Assembly (NCBI RefSeq): GCF_000003195.3
Contig: NC_012875.2
Coordinates: 15,286,387 to 15,350,386 of the forward strand
DNA length: 64,000 bases
From: Sorghum bicolor
Lineage: Eukaryota; Streptophyta; Magnoliopsida; Poales; Poaceae
Direction of reading: 5' to 3'
Shown here: piece by piece, positions 1-12,800 of the stretch
Position numbering within the stretch: position 1 is the first letter of the stretch
How the letters are laid out: the number at the start of each line of letters is the position of its first letter
Made by a program: the position numbers and the translations under genes
Notes under the pieces: model-generated
Seen by the model: the letters and a program-made list of their open reading frames with translations, nothing else
Told to the model about the DNA's origin: nothing
The model's database searches: none

Positions 1-652
1 TTATTTATTTATTAAACACACTAAGCAAAAGACATATATATATATAAGCATAAAATCTTTATTTGGTTTTTCATAGTTATGTATATTTATATTCTAAAAT
101 AATATAAGTATAAAGATAGATAGATAGAAATACTTATTGAGATAAATGGGGGTGCTCTCCCCCAAGCTGAATTTTGACGTAATTTCTCTTGATGTAGCTA
201 GCAGGTGGCAGAGGTGTATTTGAAAGTCAGCAGCATTATGACAGCGATTAGAATATCCTCCGTCTGTCAGTCTTCTTGATTCTTAGATTCTGTGGAGCTT
301 GAATAGACAACAAAGCTTGTGGAACTGATTAAGTGTTAGCATAAATATCTAGCCTTTATCATGTTGAGACTCCTTAATAATTATTACTCCCTGTTTTTAT
401 ATTTTTATTTTATAAAGCAGAAAAATATTTTTATTTTATTTTTATGCCACCACAGTGAATTACTTATGGGTTTTATGCCACTCGTATCCTCACATGGGGC
501 TTACTGTTTTTCACATTTTTACTTTCTGTTTAGAACTTAATTAACTAAGTGAACTACTTGAAATAATTGAAAGGGAGAGGATAACTACCAAGTTTACCTC
601 TTGGCAAGGCGTTTGGTGTTTTTAAGTCCTTCGAACAGGACTCTCCTCCTTT

Positions 653-1620
653 TCAATTATCCTGAGGTTCGTTGGGTGGCGTAGTCGGTACTTCCGGCAG
701 CGCCTCCTCTTCATGTATAGTTATCTTCATTTTCCACACCTGACTTGGTGCTTCGGTCTCCTCTGGATAATTCTGTTTAAACTCAACGTCTTCTGACCTT
801 ACAACTTCTCCTTCGTAGTCTGCCCATCCGTCCTTGATGATTTGCCTCCTCTGGTTGCGGTTGTGTCGTCTTCTTCTTGTCCTAACCTGCTTAGAATCTT
901 CAACTATATAGTTAGAATCATTAAAGTAATGGCGTACCTTCTCAGAGGGGAAATACACGTGGACTTCTTCGGTTCCAATGTAGATGATAACTTTGATAGT
1001 GTCGAGGAATGGTCTTCCAATGATGATGGGTGGATTGTACTCGTCTTCTCCCATATCAATGTTCTAAAAATCATCTGGAGCTAAATATATATTGGTTGTA
1101 GGGGCATGGTTCCATGCAGGAGCTGATAGTGACTGCGGCCATTATGTTGACGTTAGATCCGGTGTCGTAGAGTGTTTTCTAAAAAGAGTATCTGTTGGTT
1201 GTGCACTCGATGCTTGGAACACCAGGGTCGTCCTTCTTGATCAAGAAAGGTGACTTGAGTCGACGATCTTGACCTCCTTGAGCTGCAGTGACCATCTTAG
1301 CTGACTCGGTCCACATTTGCTTGTTCCAGTTCCTCCTATTGGTCCTCTTCCTTGGTTCATGTCAGGATTGCTCTGAAGTTTATGTAGTCTTGTTCTTGAA
1401 GGAAAATCTCCATCTTCCCCTTGATGTAGAGACTGATCTTGGCAGCATTAGCGTAGATGACAGCTCTGGTGTTTAGGAATAGCCTCCCTAAGATGATGGG
1501 TGCCCTCTCCTCAGTACCAGTCTCTATCACCACGAAGTTTGCTGGAGCGTACAAGGTACCAACTTGGACACAGAGGTTCTTTAATATTTCCTTTGGGAAA
1601 CTAAGTGTCTGATCTCCATT
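653..1620 (-). pseudogene. Two tandem retropepsin fragments of Athila-type pol
   Basis: Reading leftward, a first fragment (1620 to about 1357) carries a protease C-terminus with PIILGRLFLNT. A linker with KMVTAAQGGQDRRLKSPF and KKDDPGVPSIECT follows, the kind of sequence seen between gag and protease in plant Athila polyproteins. A second fragment then has the active-site motif YDTGSNVN (Asp-Thr-Gly codons at 1158-1166) and its own C-terminus PIIIGRPFLDT, followed by a basic arginine-rich tail, ending at 653. In-frame stops occur between them, so no functional protease is expected. The complete relative at 20893 lacks this block. Confidence 0.7.
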
Positions 1621-2927
1621 GTGTTTGTGCTCGTAGATCCCGGTTCTTCACTTAATGGAATCTAGGAGTTGTAAAACGCCTTCACGTTTCTCAAAATGTG
1701 TCCTGCTCATAGAGACAAGGCAGAGATCAAGTGCATGGGCTCTGTTGGTGGAAAACACCAACAAAACCAAAAGTGTATTTGTTCTTTTCTAACCTTAACC
1801 ATAGTGAGCAAGACAAAGTTGATGGATCATGAGTGTAGCATTTAAAACATTTGTTAGATCAGATGGCTCAACCTAATGGAAAGATAATCTATCTATATTT
1901 ATGTTTTGTTTTTATCTTCCAAAGATTGAATGTGCAACATATTAGCTTATATGTTTAGGAGCGTGGGATTACGAAGGTAGTACTAAGAACAAAGATTAAG
2001 GGACTAAACATGTTGAATCAGTTAGGTTGGTTAATTTAGAGTTATAAATCATACATGTTTGTCTCTTTATTTATGTGAACGCCAGAACCAAGGAGAAACT
2101 TAATAAAAGGATAGTCAAGTACCTTAAGATGTTACCTTTGAAGAGTGATGGTACAGTATCACCTTGTAGAAGCTTTCCTTTCTAGCGGTTGTGCATCGTG
2201 TTTGTGGCTCCCTCCATGGATCATCTCTTATGAGCTACGTCTTTCTTGTGCAAATTGTTAAACTTTATGTGTCACTTTCTTCATCTCCAATGTGAGTTTA
2301 TCTCAGGACTTCCCAGGTTGATATTGAAAGTTTTCCTGTAGGGGTTAGTCCCACAAAATATACCAATGTCTACACAAGCAATTTTTAGTTCGATAACCGA
2401 ACTAGACTCCATGTCTAATCAGATTAAAGAAGGCTGTTTAACCTAAGCACCATGCTTAATTTAAAAGCCAATAGATGTATGTGCAGTACTTCCAAACTAA
2501 CACTTACTAGGATAAACAAAGGTAGCGTGATGGCATTTATAGAGATCTACTTAAGTGGAGATGAAGTAGTGTGATTAGTATTTAACAAATTGAGCATGTC
2601 TCAAAGGTAAGGACAACCAACATAGCAACATGACAAAGAATGTTTTTATGTGAAGTACTCCCCTAAGCTTGAATTTTGCAAAATTCAAGATTGGATGAAT
2701 TTAATTCAATGTTGCATGTTGATTGGTTGGGCATACCTTGCGCTTGTCATTCATCCGGTCTTCTTGCTCCAATCCTAGAAAGGTTAGTGACAAGAATACC
2801 CGAAGGAATATTTCTACAATTATCTTATATGCTCAATACACAAGGTAATGTTGCAAGTAATTAGAAGTTCATGTTACGATCTGATAAGTGCTTGTTTTAG
2901 GACACTAAGCTTGTCCTTGGGAAACCA
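1621..2927 (-). other. Non-coding interior of the Athila-like element
   Basis: This is AT-rich sequence matching the reverse complement of about 23760-25120 in the complete element. It includes a polypurine-like motif (minus strand, near 2655-2672) that is interrupted by an A compared with its partner at 24073-24087. No protein-coding frame is convincing here. Confidence 0.7.
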
Positions 2928-3674
2928 TCAATTAACTCGACGAGATCTGCAATATTTATTATAGACATATGCATCGACCACCGCTCTTTTAAAGTTTTTA
3001 TAAATAGAAAAGAAGAGAGGGTTGGAGATCTCAAATGTGGTGATAGCACATGAATTTTTAATGCCCTCTAGCCATTGATGTTGCTCTTCTCGATCCTCCT
3101 TCTTATGCATGGGATGTCTAGAGAGATTCATAGGATTATCGGGAGGTTCAAGAGAAAGAGCATAGTAGAGATTATTAGGCTCAAGGATGGGTTGGATAGC
3201 CGAATCATGGGATTGGAAAGTTTGGAAATCGGCTATTGAAACTTCCTCTCCTTGTATGGGAGATGATTCCTTCTCTATCTCTATGATTTTTCTATGAAGA
3301 CTAGTACAAGAAGGATGTCCACGAATGAAGACATACCTTCCGTTACTAACTGATAAAGAAAGAAGGACTCTACCAAAGGTTATATGATTAAGACCAATGT
3401 GAAAATATCTAGGAAAAACATGGTCTTGCAGGGCTAGGTCTAAACCAGAATTTATAGAAAGATTAACAGATTCCCTAGGTGTAGCTAAAAGTGCATTATC
3501 TTCTTGATTAAAAGATAGGACCTCGGCTATAGAAAAGGGTTGGTTTTGACCTATTGCAATCAACTCCGGACACAGATCATAATTAGGGGCAGGACGTGTT
3601 GACTCCCATGGTCTATGGCTGGTCTCCGAAGGTGCAAAGAATTTAATAATAGTTATGGAATTTGAGATATCCAT
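2928..3674 (-). pseudogene. Gag-derived ORF with the gag core replaced (248 codons)
   Basis: The frame from ATG at 3674 to the stop at 2928 encodes 248 residues. The start MDISNSI and the stretch ending QNQPFS near residue 50 resemble the N-terminus of the gag ORF at 22383 (which has QKQPFS). The motif QGEEVSIA and the C-terminal tail (TTFEISNPLF, then NFKRAVVDAYVYNKYC) also match that ORF, the tail almost base for base. The Retrotrans_gag core present at 22383 is absent and about 75 unrelated residues stand in its place. An upstream in-frame extension to 3848 runs through the primer site and LTR and is unlikely to be the start. Function is unknown. It could be a decayed gag, but the intact frame and kept ends suggest selection on the sequence or a recent origin. 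Confidence 0.6.
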
Positions 3675-3761
3675 AAAGATAAAAAGATAAAAGACTAAAA
3701 GTATAAAAGTATAATACAAGATAATAGAAAGACTCAAAGTTATCTCAGCAAACCGTCTTTC

Positions 3762-3779
3762 TCCCCGGCAACGGCGCCA
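3762..3779 (-). other. Primer-binding site, tRNA-Asp type
   Basis: The minus strand reads TGGCGCCGTTGCCGGGGA, complementary to the 3' end of plant tRNA-Asp(GUC), eight bases after the LTR end. The same 18 bases occur in the complete relative at 22241-22258. Athila-lineage elements commonly use this primer. Confidence 0.85.
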
Positions 3780-3787
3780 GAAATGCT

Positions 3788-5021
3788 TGTTGATATTTGG
3801 TAACGCAATAAGGAAATGATCCGCAAGCGCACGGATATCGGTGAGCATTTCACCCGGGAGGTTTTCCAGAGTATCGTATTTATATTTTTACCACTGGGAG
3901 AAAGGGTGCATCTGACTAACCAAATCTATTGGTACTATCCCTTTAGGCTACAAAGAATGTCGCTCGATGTGAGTGATAAATAGAGAAGACTGCAACCGTA
4001 GTCTCCTTCTAACCTTGGTAAGGATGTTCTACTATTCTAATGGGGAGGCTAACAGAATCTAGACACCACAAAGGATGTTCAACCCGCACCTATAAACCCT
4101 ATCCTTCCTACTAACGAGATGTGATCTGCAAAGGTAACTCGGAATTGTCACGTTCCTCACTACTACCACGGTCCAGCTAGTCAGGGAATATCTATGAGTA
4201 CCCCAGCCTAAACACCACGTTTACGCCAGCAATGATTACTCTAAACTCTACGCGAAGAGATTAAAGTAAACTCACAAACCATAAGAACAATAAAACAAGA
4301 ACTTACTAGAATTTAGAAGTCGAAATACTGAAGAATCCTAGGAGCAAGCTTCGGGTTAGGAGAACTCGATCCCGCAGGTACAAGCTTGGAGTAGACACAG
4401 ACAGGCCGGGCTTCCTCCAATCAACACCTCCACTCTATCTCTCTCAATCTAGTAGAAACTAGAAGATCTATTTCTACTTTACATTGGTTGCTAAGCCTAA
4501 AAAGAAATATTAATTAGAGAAGAGGTTTTCCTTCGAGGGCACCCCTCAATCTCTATGATAATTTCTTGTCTTCTCCAGGGGCCAGGGGGGTCTCCTTATA
4601 TAGTCCTCCACCTCTATGCGTTTTTGGGTCGGTAGGCGAGGTGGTACTATGTTTTCCTTGATCCAATAGGTCGGTGGAACGTCGTGTGCGAAGAGAGTCC
4701 CGAAGGGCTTCCAGAGGTGGGCGGGCGCCCAGGTCACCAGGGCGGGCGCCCTGGGCCTGGCCCCTTTCGGCCTCCACTTCCTTCCCGTGGCTTCTGGAGT
4801 CTTCTAGATGGTAGAAAATTGCGCGGTGCGTTGATATCTCTATGTAATCCCGACATGTGGGCCTTTCTTCCTTATTTCCTGATAACCCCCTGCAGAAATA
4901 GACAAACACCAAAACTCGTGGAATTCTGTCAGATAAAACCCTAAGTCTAGATGTTGATTTCATTTGGATCCTTTTCTTTGTTTATTTGATAATTAAATTT
5001 GATACTTAAGGACCGTCAACA
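3788..5021 (-). repeat. 5' LTR of the Athila-like element
   Basis: On the minus strand it begins TGTTGACGGTCC and ends ATATCAACA, so it has the usual TG...CA ends. The first part is the same family as the LTRs at 20893, 27438, 59350 and 61694. A TATA-like ACTATATAAGG (minus) lies near 4590-4600, downstream of a GC-rich inverted-repeat stretch (about 4715-4765). The length is 1234 bp, slightly shorter than the 1340-bp relative. The 3' half differs strongly from the other copies, so this is a separate subfamily. Confidence 0.85.
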
Positions 5022-8000
5022 CTCAGCTAGACTTACCCGACAGGAGAGAAAAATAAAAGACTCTCAAGGATATGCAAGGTTATTTGGTGGAGTTGGTTGG
5101 ATAGCATAACTTTGCCAAAAAGAGCATTACTATCATGAGTCCTTACTTTCAACCTTTTAGTCAATATTTTAGCATCAAGTGAAGTTAAGCTACCATAGCT
5201 AGATTTTGCACCTATTCTATAGCAATCACTTGATTATTAAGCATCACATTAATAACCATATCCGGTTTATCATGTAGCCATCATCATCATCATAACCATT
5301 ATGTTTCATTTAGTGTATCTACGTTGCCGCTGCTCGAGTCAAGTTCTCACTATCCGGAAGAGACGGCGATTCGAATCGATTCCTATCCAGCTGGAGGGGT
5401 ATTCCTAGCACTCACCCAAGCATACCTCGCGAGGGCAGCTCGGATCACCTTTAGCACAACTCCGGACCAATTCGCGGGTCCGTACGGCGCCGCACCCCCA
5501 GGGACCGCCAATCTGCCAGGGTCAGGACTATAACCTGACTTCTCGGTCTTACGCCATTGACTCTCCGCACATCCTTGCTACCAACCGGGGTGCGCACTTT
5601 AACCAGATCGGGGTATCCAGCCGGAGATGCACTCGTAGGCTTCGCGGTCGGAACGACTTATCCGGCCAACTAAGTTGTAGGCATGCGTTCAACATGACAC
5701 GAGGACATACAGCGTATCGGTCCTTAAACGACACAGACGGGGATAGATTCACACCCAAGACCTCCATGCCTTGTTGCTTCACTATCGTCATCCCGCCCGG
5801 TCTCAAATTTATTATTAGCACATGGTTATTTTCACGATAGCAAATATAGCCAACCGTGGTAAGGTATCCACCTATCTCTCGTAGGTGACAGGAAATCACC
5901 TGGCTTCTACCGAGCTAAGCATAGCTAAGCATAGAACGTCTTCCTTATACTAGTAAGGGTTCAGGTAGTTTCATATAGTGGACAAGGTAGGAATATATGC
6001 ACCAACGGTTTCATTCAACTCCTATCACCTAATGCATCATATAAAGTTATACTCTTGTGCTTTTATAAAAAGAGAGGGTAGGAGACTTAGAATGCTCCGG
6101 GGCTTGCCTGGAATCCGACACAAGTCAGTTATGTCAGCTTGCACCGTCTTGATGACATCTAAGGTGACAACACTTCTGTAGTCTTTCCATCATCCTGATA
6201 GGTCCACCATCACGTCCTTCATGTGGTTTATCTAGCGTACCTAAATGAGATGCAAGATGCAAGTGTATGAACACATAGAAGTGCAATAGACAAAGCCTGA
6301 TATGCAGTAAGCAAGACAAGTATCATGTTACTCTACACATACATATGTGTTTCATGTTGCTTAAGTAACATAACACAACCAACATACTAAGATAGAAAAG
6401 AATGCAACCAAGTATCAGGCATGGCATACATGTTTCACAAGATCTCAGGTGTATTAACTTGGCCATTATCAAAGACATGAGTCATACATAGCAATATACC
6501 AAGCAACAGCAATACAAGGAATCTGTTATTTTTAGGACTGTTAACACCAGCTGAGAAAATAAATCATAACTGGACTTACACAACTCCAAAAGATATGAAA
6601 GAAGACATTCTGGAAAGCTTAGGAAATTATCTACATTTCATCTTTAGACATCAAAGCATGATTCATAAGTTTGGCAGGTCGAAATATTAGAATTACAGAA
6701 TCGGGTCCTAACAAGACAGAGAGCAACCATTTCTGAAACTCAACTTTGAACAGCCATAACACACCAACCACATAACCAAATGCCACCAAATTTTAACAGC
6801 AGCTAGATAAATAAATTATCTACAACTTTGTTATAAACAAGATTCCCAGAAAACATCATTTACATATTGTAATCCAAACAGTTGCAGAAACTGTCCAGAA
6901 ACAACAATTGCAAACAATTAATTATTAACTTATATTTCAAACATGCATTTGAGCAAAACCATTATTACTAACATGTTCCACATATCTAAAGAACACTAGA
7001 AAACATAGTGGTCGTTATCAAATAAATTTATTTAATGCATTTCTTAATTTATTTGGATAATAAGGTGAATCAAAGAACATATACCAAACATGCATAGTAA
7101 ATTCTACAAAAATTACAGTAGATTCTACATACTATCCATAGTCTACTGTATAAATTTCACTGCATTTGAATAAGCACAGAAACATCTATGAAAAAGATAA
7201 ATTGCTATTGCAACTAACCATGTGAGAGCAAGATAAATGCACAAATCATATTTTCTTCAAACACATGGCCATATCATACATAAACATGATATAATAATAT
7301 CATAGGATTGTATTGGAACAACATTTTCTATTTTTACATTTTTATTTATAATTATAAACCATTTATCAAGATCCATAAAGACATCTCTGTCCAAAACATG
7401 GACAGAATCTATCATGTCACATTAACAGCCATAACTTGAGTTTCACATGCCCATAAATTATGGTTATGTACTTTCTAGAAAGCTTACTAAATTGTGAACA
7501 ACTTTGTTATAAACGTCTAGAGCTAAATCTACAACTAACAAGGTCTTACATAACAAACAATGCATTGCTGTCTGGGTTTAGACAGAAACTGAAATAGTAA
7601 TTTAAACCAATATAAATAAGGATTTGCTTAACCAAAAATTATGCTATTTAGCTTGATGGAAAGCTTATGAAAAGTACTACAACTCATATATTTTCATCCA
7701 GGCATGATTCACAACCTAACTGAGTCAAACAATATAAACATGCAGATTCAGTCAGAATAGGAGCAAGGCAACACAGAGCATTTGTTATTTTTATAACTCT
7801 TAATCTGTCATGCCTAAATTCATGAAACTTCTAGCAGACATCAAATATGATATGAAAAGCTTGTCATAATATTTGCACATTTATTTGAGCAATAATACAA
7901 TGGTTATGAAAAAGACAAATATAACAAGCAATTAAAACCGAACCGCATAAATCTATTTTTACTGCTAAAACTGCAAACTAAACCATGCTATATTATAGAT

Positions 8001-9870
8001 CTACTGCATAAAGAATTTCACAAGGATTCGAAAAAGTCCACATTTGCTATTTTACGACTTATCTACGAATTTCTATGCATTTCCAAAGTTCACCCATGAA
8101 ATCTGCAAAAACAAAGGAAAAAGGAAAACAGATCTTTCACCGGGGACCCTGGAGTTTCCAAGAATCACGCCACAGCCCACAAATATCATATGAGTCTTGG
8201 CTTCGCATCTGGAACCCTGAGGTTTCTCAAATTTCAAACCAAGGTGCCTCACGCGAGTAAGAATAGAGGAGGACCGTCGGCTTTGCGCTTTCTGGCTAAT
8301 GGTGGCCACGCCGGCGGTGAGGGAGGGGTGGGGGAGCACCAGGAGACTTCCCCGCATCCATAAGACCACTTAGCTCGGCCCGAGGAGCCTCGTGGTGGCT
8401 TGGCCACCTCACCCCTGAGGCATGGCGGCCGGCCATGGTGGCCCTGCTCTGGAGTGGCCATAGGGCGAGGGAGAGAGCGAGCCGGGGGTGGAGATGGATG
8501 AGGAAGGCGCTGGGGTGCTTCTCCACTTCGACAACCGGGCGTGGGGGCGTCTGGGCGAGTAGCAGAGGAGGAGGGGGCGCACTCGGGCATGGATGCCACG
8601 TCCAGAACACGTGGTGGCCTTTGAGGCATTCTGCCGAAGAGGTGGCGGGCAACAGAGTGGTCAGCGTGGGATCCAAATATGGGCAGCTACGGGCCGAATT
8701 TGGAGATGGGCCAAAAACGAAGTTTGCTCTACTCGTCCCATTCTACATTTTTCGTTTAATGGTCACAGCTATTAGAGGTATAGATTAATAGATAATTTGA
8801 TGCCAATTTATGAGTGTCAACGAATTGATAGTGATTAGCAAAACTCAAAATTGATGACCAAAATGAAGTCAAACTGGTGTCATCCTTTGGCATGCTCTTG
8901 TCCACAATATGCACTCCAACTTTTATTTTGGGACCCAAGCAATTTGTTTAGTAAAATTTGGAGAACGCGGAATGCCAACGTGATGAACTGCAAACCTAGA
9001 CTTAGAAACTCTAAGTGCTGGAAATTATAGCAGATTCAATATTGTGACTATTATTTGACATGCTTAGATGATGATTCAGACTTAGTAACTTTAACGAAGA
9101 TAATAGCATGCAAACTATACTACAACTTTTACAAAAGTACCTTGTACTGGTTCAGTTTTATATGGAAGATACAAGGCTCCCAACTAGGGTACCCGAAACT
9201 GAGCACCTCAGGACTTAGCCAAAATTCTGGGGTTCCAAAACAGCACTGCATTGAATCTTGTGAGCTCAATTTGACTAGGTTAGGGACCAAACTAGCTCTT
9301 GATTATTAAACAAAGTTTATTCAATAGAAGCGAAACTACAACTTTTACTTAAGGTCAAACCTCAGAACTAGTACAGAAGTTAAACTTTCTCTTTGGTCAA
9401 AGTAGCAACTTGATAAAGCTTAAATTAAGGTTTTAGGCCAATTGAAGCATTTTCTAGGCACAAGCTCAACATGTACCCTTCATGACTTTTGTTGTAGAGT
9501 TCATATAGAGTCATTTGGGCAAGGTGGCAAGGATTGGTTGATGACCTATGGTTCTATTCACTTAATGAGGTCATTCCAACAAGCATGTAACTTATCATTT
9601 CATGTGACCTTTTGATTCCAAACTTCTTGAAACTTTTTGAGTGATCACTATAGGCAGTGATGGATGTGGAACACATAAAAGAGGTTCCATTAATGTCACC
9701 CAAGCATGCACTTTAAAAAAGGGCCTATATATAAGCAAGGGTGCATTCTCTAAGTTTGACTTGAGGCTCACTTTCATGGATTAACCTTAACATGATCATC
9801 ACCACTTATCTTGGCATGTTTGAGCTCAAAACCTGAAGTCTAACTAGTGGCAAACACCTGGGGTGTTACA
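5022..9870 (-). repeat. 3' LTR of the LARD-like element (partly visible)
   Basis: This is the visible 4849 bp of the 3' LTR; its other end lies to the left beyond the inserted Athila-like element. It aligns from end to end with 15193-19988, with by-eye identity in the high nineties per cent and only small indels. It ends GGGTGTTACA at 9870 (TGTAACACCC on the minus strand). A GC-rich island lies at about 8270-8700 in otherwise AT-rich sequence. The short frames inside are not conserved as proteins and look incidental. Confidence 0.85.
9726..9734 (-). promoter_or_regulatory. TATA box of the LARD 3' LTR
   Basis: Minus-strand TTATATATA lies about 137 bp inside the LTR from its TGTAACACC start, a normal distance for a retrotransposon promoter. 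The same motif is kept in the other LTR at 19904-19912. Confidence 0.6.
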
Positions 9871-9884
9871 ACCCTCCCCCCTTA
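9871..9884 (-). other. Polypurine tract of the LARD element
   Basis: The minus strand reads AAGGGGGGAGGGT immediately before the 3' LTR start at 9870. Its place next to the LTR boundary and its purine run fit a second-strand priming site. Confidence 0.75.
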
Positions 9885-12800
9885 AAAGAATCTCGTCCCG
9901 AGATTCAGGACAAAAGACTTCCAAGGGTAGAGAAGCATGTTATTCACTTCTAACATTGGCGATAGCAGTCAACTACTTATCCCTGAGCATCAGAGAGGCT
10001 AATTTGGTCAGGATACTTTCTGATACTGGTTCTTCATAGTGAACTTTTGTCTAAAGAATTTTCTTCATTGACTTCCACGATGTATTGTTACTTTGGGAGG
10101 AATTCAAGACAACATAGTTCTTCATTCCTAAAGTATGATGGATAACTCAGAGCATAATAAACTACTCATTACAATGTTTCCATCTTTGTTCTCAAAGCTT
10201 GAAAAGCTGTCCTCTACCAGATTGGCTTGAGTACAACCTTCCATAGGGGATGAGGTCATGAACTAGAGAAACATCCTTTGAGGTTATGAGAAACAAACTA
10301 ACCAACAAACAATGTCTATTTTGGTCATAAGGTCTAATCATTCAGATGCCAATTGATGGAAAGCTACCTAAGGTTCCATGTGTGCAGTTCTCTTTCTCTG
10401 ATAACAACACTGTATTATCTGAGTCTATCAAGTCAATGCTCACCATTCAAGGAATTTCATGGCACAAGTGTTAATAGTTATCTAGGTCATAACAGATACA
10501 ACCTCTTGGGTAAAATGAACATAGAAGATACCCAAGGCATTTTAGTACTGGATAAGCATTGCTAAAGATAGATGATAGCAAGGTATAGAGGACAACAACA
10601 GTTGCAAGTATTCACCGAACTAGGGAAACAAGCCACTACCAGGTAGGTCAACTAAAATTTTTCCATCACTAAGTAGTTGCTTACTAAGTTGGGTCGGTTT
10701 GTACAGTAACAAAATAGCTTGGTGAAACTACTTTTGACATTGAGGCTTTCTTTCTAGGGTCAAACAAAATCTTTAAGATCAAAATTCTAAGATTTGTTGC
10801 TTAACCCTTTCCAACTATTTTTGACTTGTAGAACTCCTAGATTGTTCAACTATCGGTTGATGTGATAGGGTAACAGCTAGGTACCAAAGGTTGAAAGGAG
10901 TCTTTTCTAGGTCATCCTAAGGTTCATTTTGGTTCAGTTCAAGCAAACACCATATGGCTAACCAAACAAAACAAAACCTTTGATAGCACCACACATATAA
11001 TGATGCTAACCGAGACTAGGGATGTGCTTTTCTCTAGCTTGTGACTTAGATATAGCATCTAGTACTATATGTGTGATTGTCTAAGAGGGAATTAACTTGA
11101 CAACATTGGGTTTAGAGAAGGAAATAGTATTTGCATCGCTGATCAACTTATTGTTTTCTTCGCATGACATTATTTTATGAGACATAGCCTTCAAGGATAT
11201 CATGGAGTCGTTTCCAAGGTAGTGATTAACCTTTTAACTAGTAACTAACCAGTTGTCTCTTAACACTAAAAAGTTCCAAAGCTTTCTTCCTGGCGGCAAC
11301 AATTGTAGTTGATGCGTATATAGGCAGTCAAGATCAAAGTCAGCCAAAGAGAGATTACAATAGAGATGGTTGATTATGACTGTGTGATTACCATGCACCT
11401 TAGATTGAGACTTGGATAGCTAGGTCATAAGAATAATGCAACAATCAATTCTTGTCTGACTGATAACTTGTCCAACTTTAAGTGTTGTGTGCCCTTTTGG
11501 ATTCAATAGGGATGACACAAGTTACTCACTAAACGACTGATATTGTTACATGGGTAACAAATAGAGTCTCTTGTCTACCACCTCTTGCAGTGTGTTAAGG
11601 TTTATGTCGGTAACCTATTTTTCAAAGGTTATCTTCTTATCAACTTCAGAAGGAAGTCCTATTAGATAAGTCTGATATAGATCCTTTGATTGAAGATAAG
11701 GAAAGATAACCAAGGACAAGCTCATGAGAAGATAACACAGGGGTGTAGTTTTCCATAATAGATCATGACTAGCAACCATGATACCAGCGCGTGCCGAGCA
11801 GCACAGTCTTGTGTGTGCACCCACAAGAGGCTCTCGGTTTCGTCGTGGCACCGTTAGTCATTAATCACAACACTATTACTGATCTTACAACCAACATGAA
11901 ATCTCACATGACATAGGTATGTCTTGCATGTACAAGAATCATGTGCAAGACAAAATTAAGCAAGCAAAGATGACAGCAAGATTTGGAGGTAACAAGTAGA
12001 GGGTTAAAGGATGAGAACACGACACAAGACAGAAATGGATATGCCTTATGCCCATCAAGGTCATTACCCAATACTTACATCATGAGATGTGGTCATGTTG
12101 GGTAGGAATATGAGATCAAAGTCGATAAGCATCCCAAGACTTGGGGAGGTTGGAGATGAATAAAGCAAACTCCAAAGGTAAAACCACTACACCGATCAGA
12201 GATTTAGATGATAGGGAGTTACATGGTTTGTAAAGCAAAAGATTCCAAGATTGGGCAATAAGAGATTGCATTACACAAGCTAAGCCTTGGGAGATGCAAT
12301 CGCGAGGTCCAACATGGATTTGGTATGGTCTCCGTAACTAGCAAAGAACAACTATAGTCAAAAGCTTTCTGTAGCGAGAACTTATTCTAGCTAGTTGGCT
12401 AGGCAAGGATGTTTGCAAACGGGTGTAGGGCAACCATGGTATATGCAAGCATTTATCTACAGCAATACACACATCTGTTCTATACACAAGGATTATGATA
12501 CAAGACGTGCTACAAAGCAAGTGGACATGGCTCAGTCTTTTAGGGAGAATATGACTTTGAGATCGGTAGTAAAAAGGGCTCCAAAAGATTTTGGCATGGC
12601 TGCACTATCATGCAAATGGACATACCACAAGCAAGAGTTTCACAGTTAGGAAAAACTCAGCGGGAAAAGGTTATCTAATCTATAGAGCTAATTCAAAACT
12701 TAACAAGGTTGAAAAAGGATAGCAATCAGCTCTGCCTAAACTAGGGTAGAGAACTTGATATAAACTTTAGAAAATGGTAACTAAAGTTTCATTGATCCAA

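Larger units (their letters stand above)
1..5021 (-). mobile_element. Athila-like non-autonomous LTR retrotransposon (5' part, cut by window edge)
   Basis: The element reads on the minus strand from its 5' LTR (3788-5021) through a tRNA-Asp-type primer site and a short gag-derived ORF into a long AT-rich region that leaves the window at base 1. Positions 1-2930 match, in reverse, the interior of the complete element at 20893-28727 (its 23730-25945 part), so the two are relatives. Differences: the gag core is missing here, and about 1 kb carrying two protease fragments replaces about 130 bp at 640-1650. It is inserted in the LTR of the large element that follows; the likely target duplication is CTCAG at 5022-5026, but the partner copy lies outside the window. 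No reverse transcriptase or integrase is visible. Confidence 0.85.

Noticed and set aside
4553..4963. Frames starting MKSTSRLRVL found in each Athila-like LTR (also at 20951, 27496, 59408 and 62663)
   Set aside because: They recur because the LTR is repeated; indels and substitutions alter the frame ends and no protein family is recognised. The region spans the LTR promoter.
5549..5899. A 116-codon frame conserved in both LARD LTRs (also at 15721-16071)
   Set aside because: Conservation is that of the whole LTR, with no preference for synonymous changes by eye and no recognised domain.
8249..8676. Pro-rich frames on the minus strand, repeated at 18425-18919
   Set aside because: They lie in the GC island of the LARD LTR, are open in several frames, and differ by indels between copies, so a coding role is not supported.
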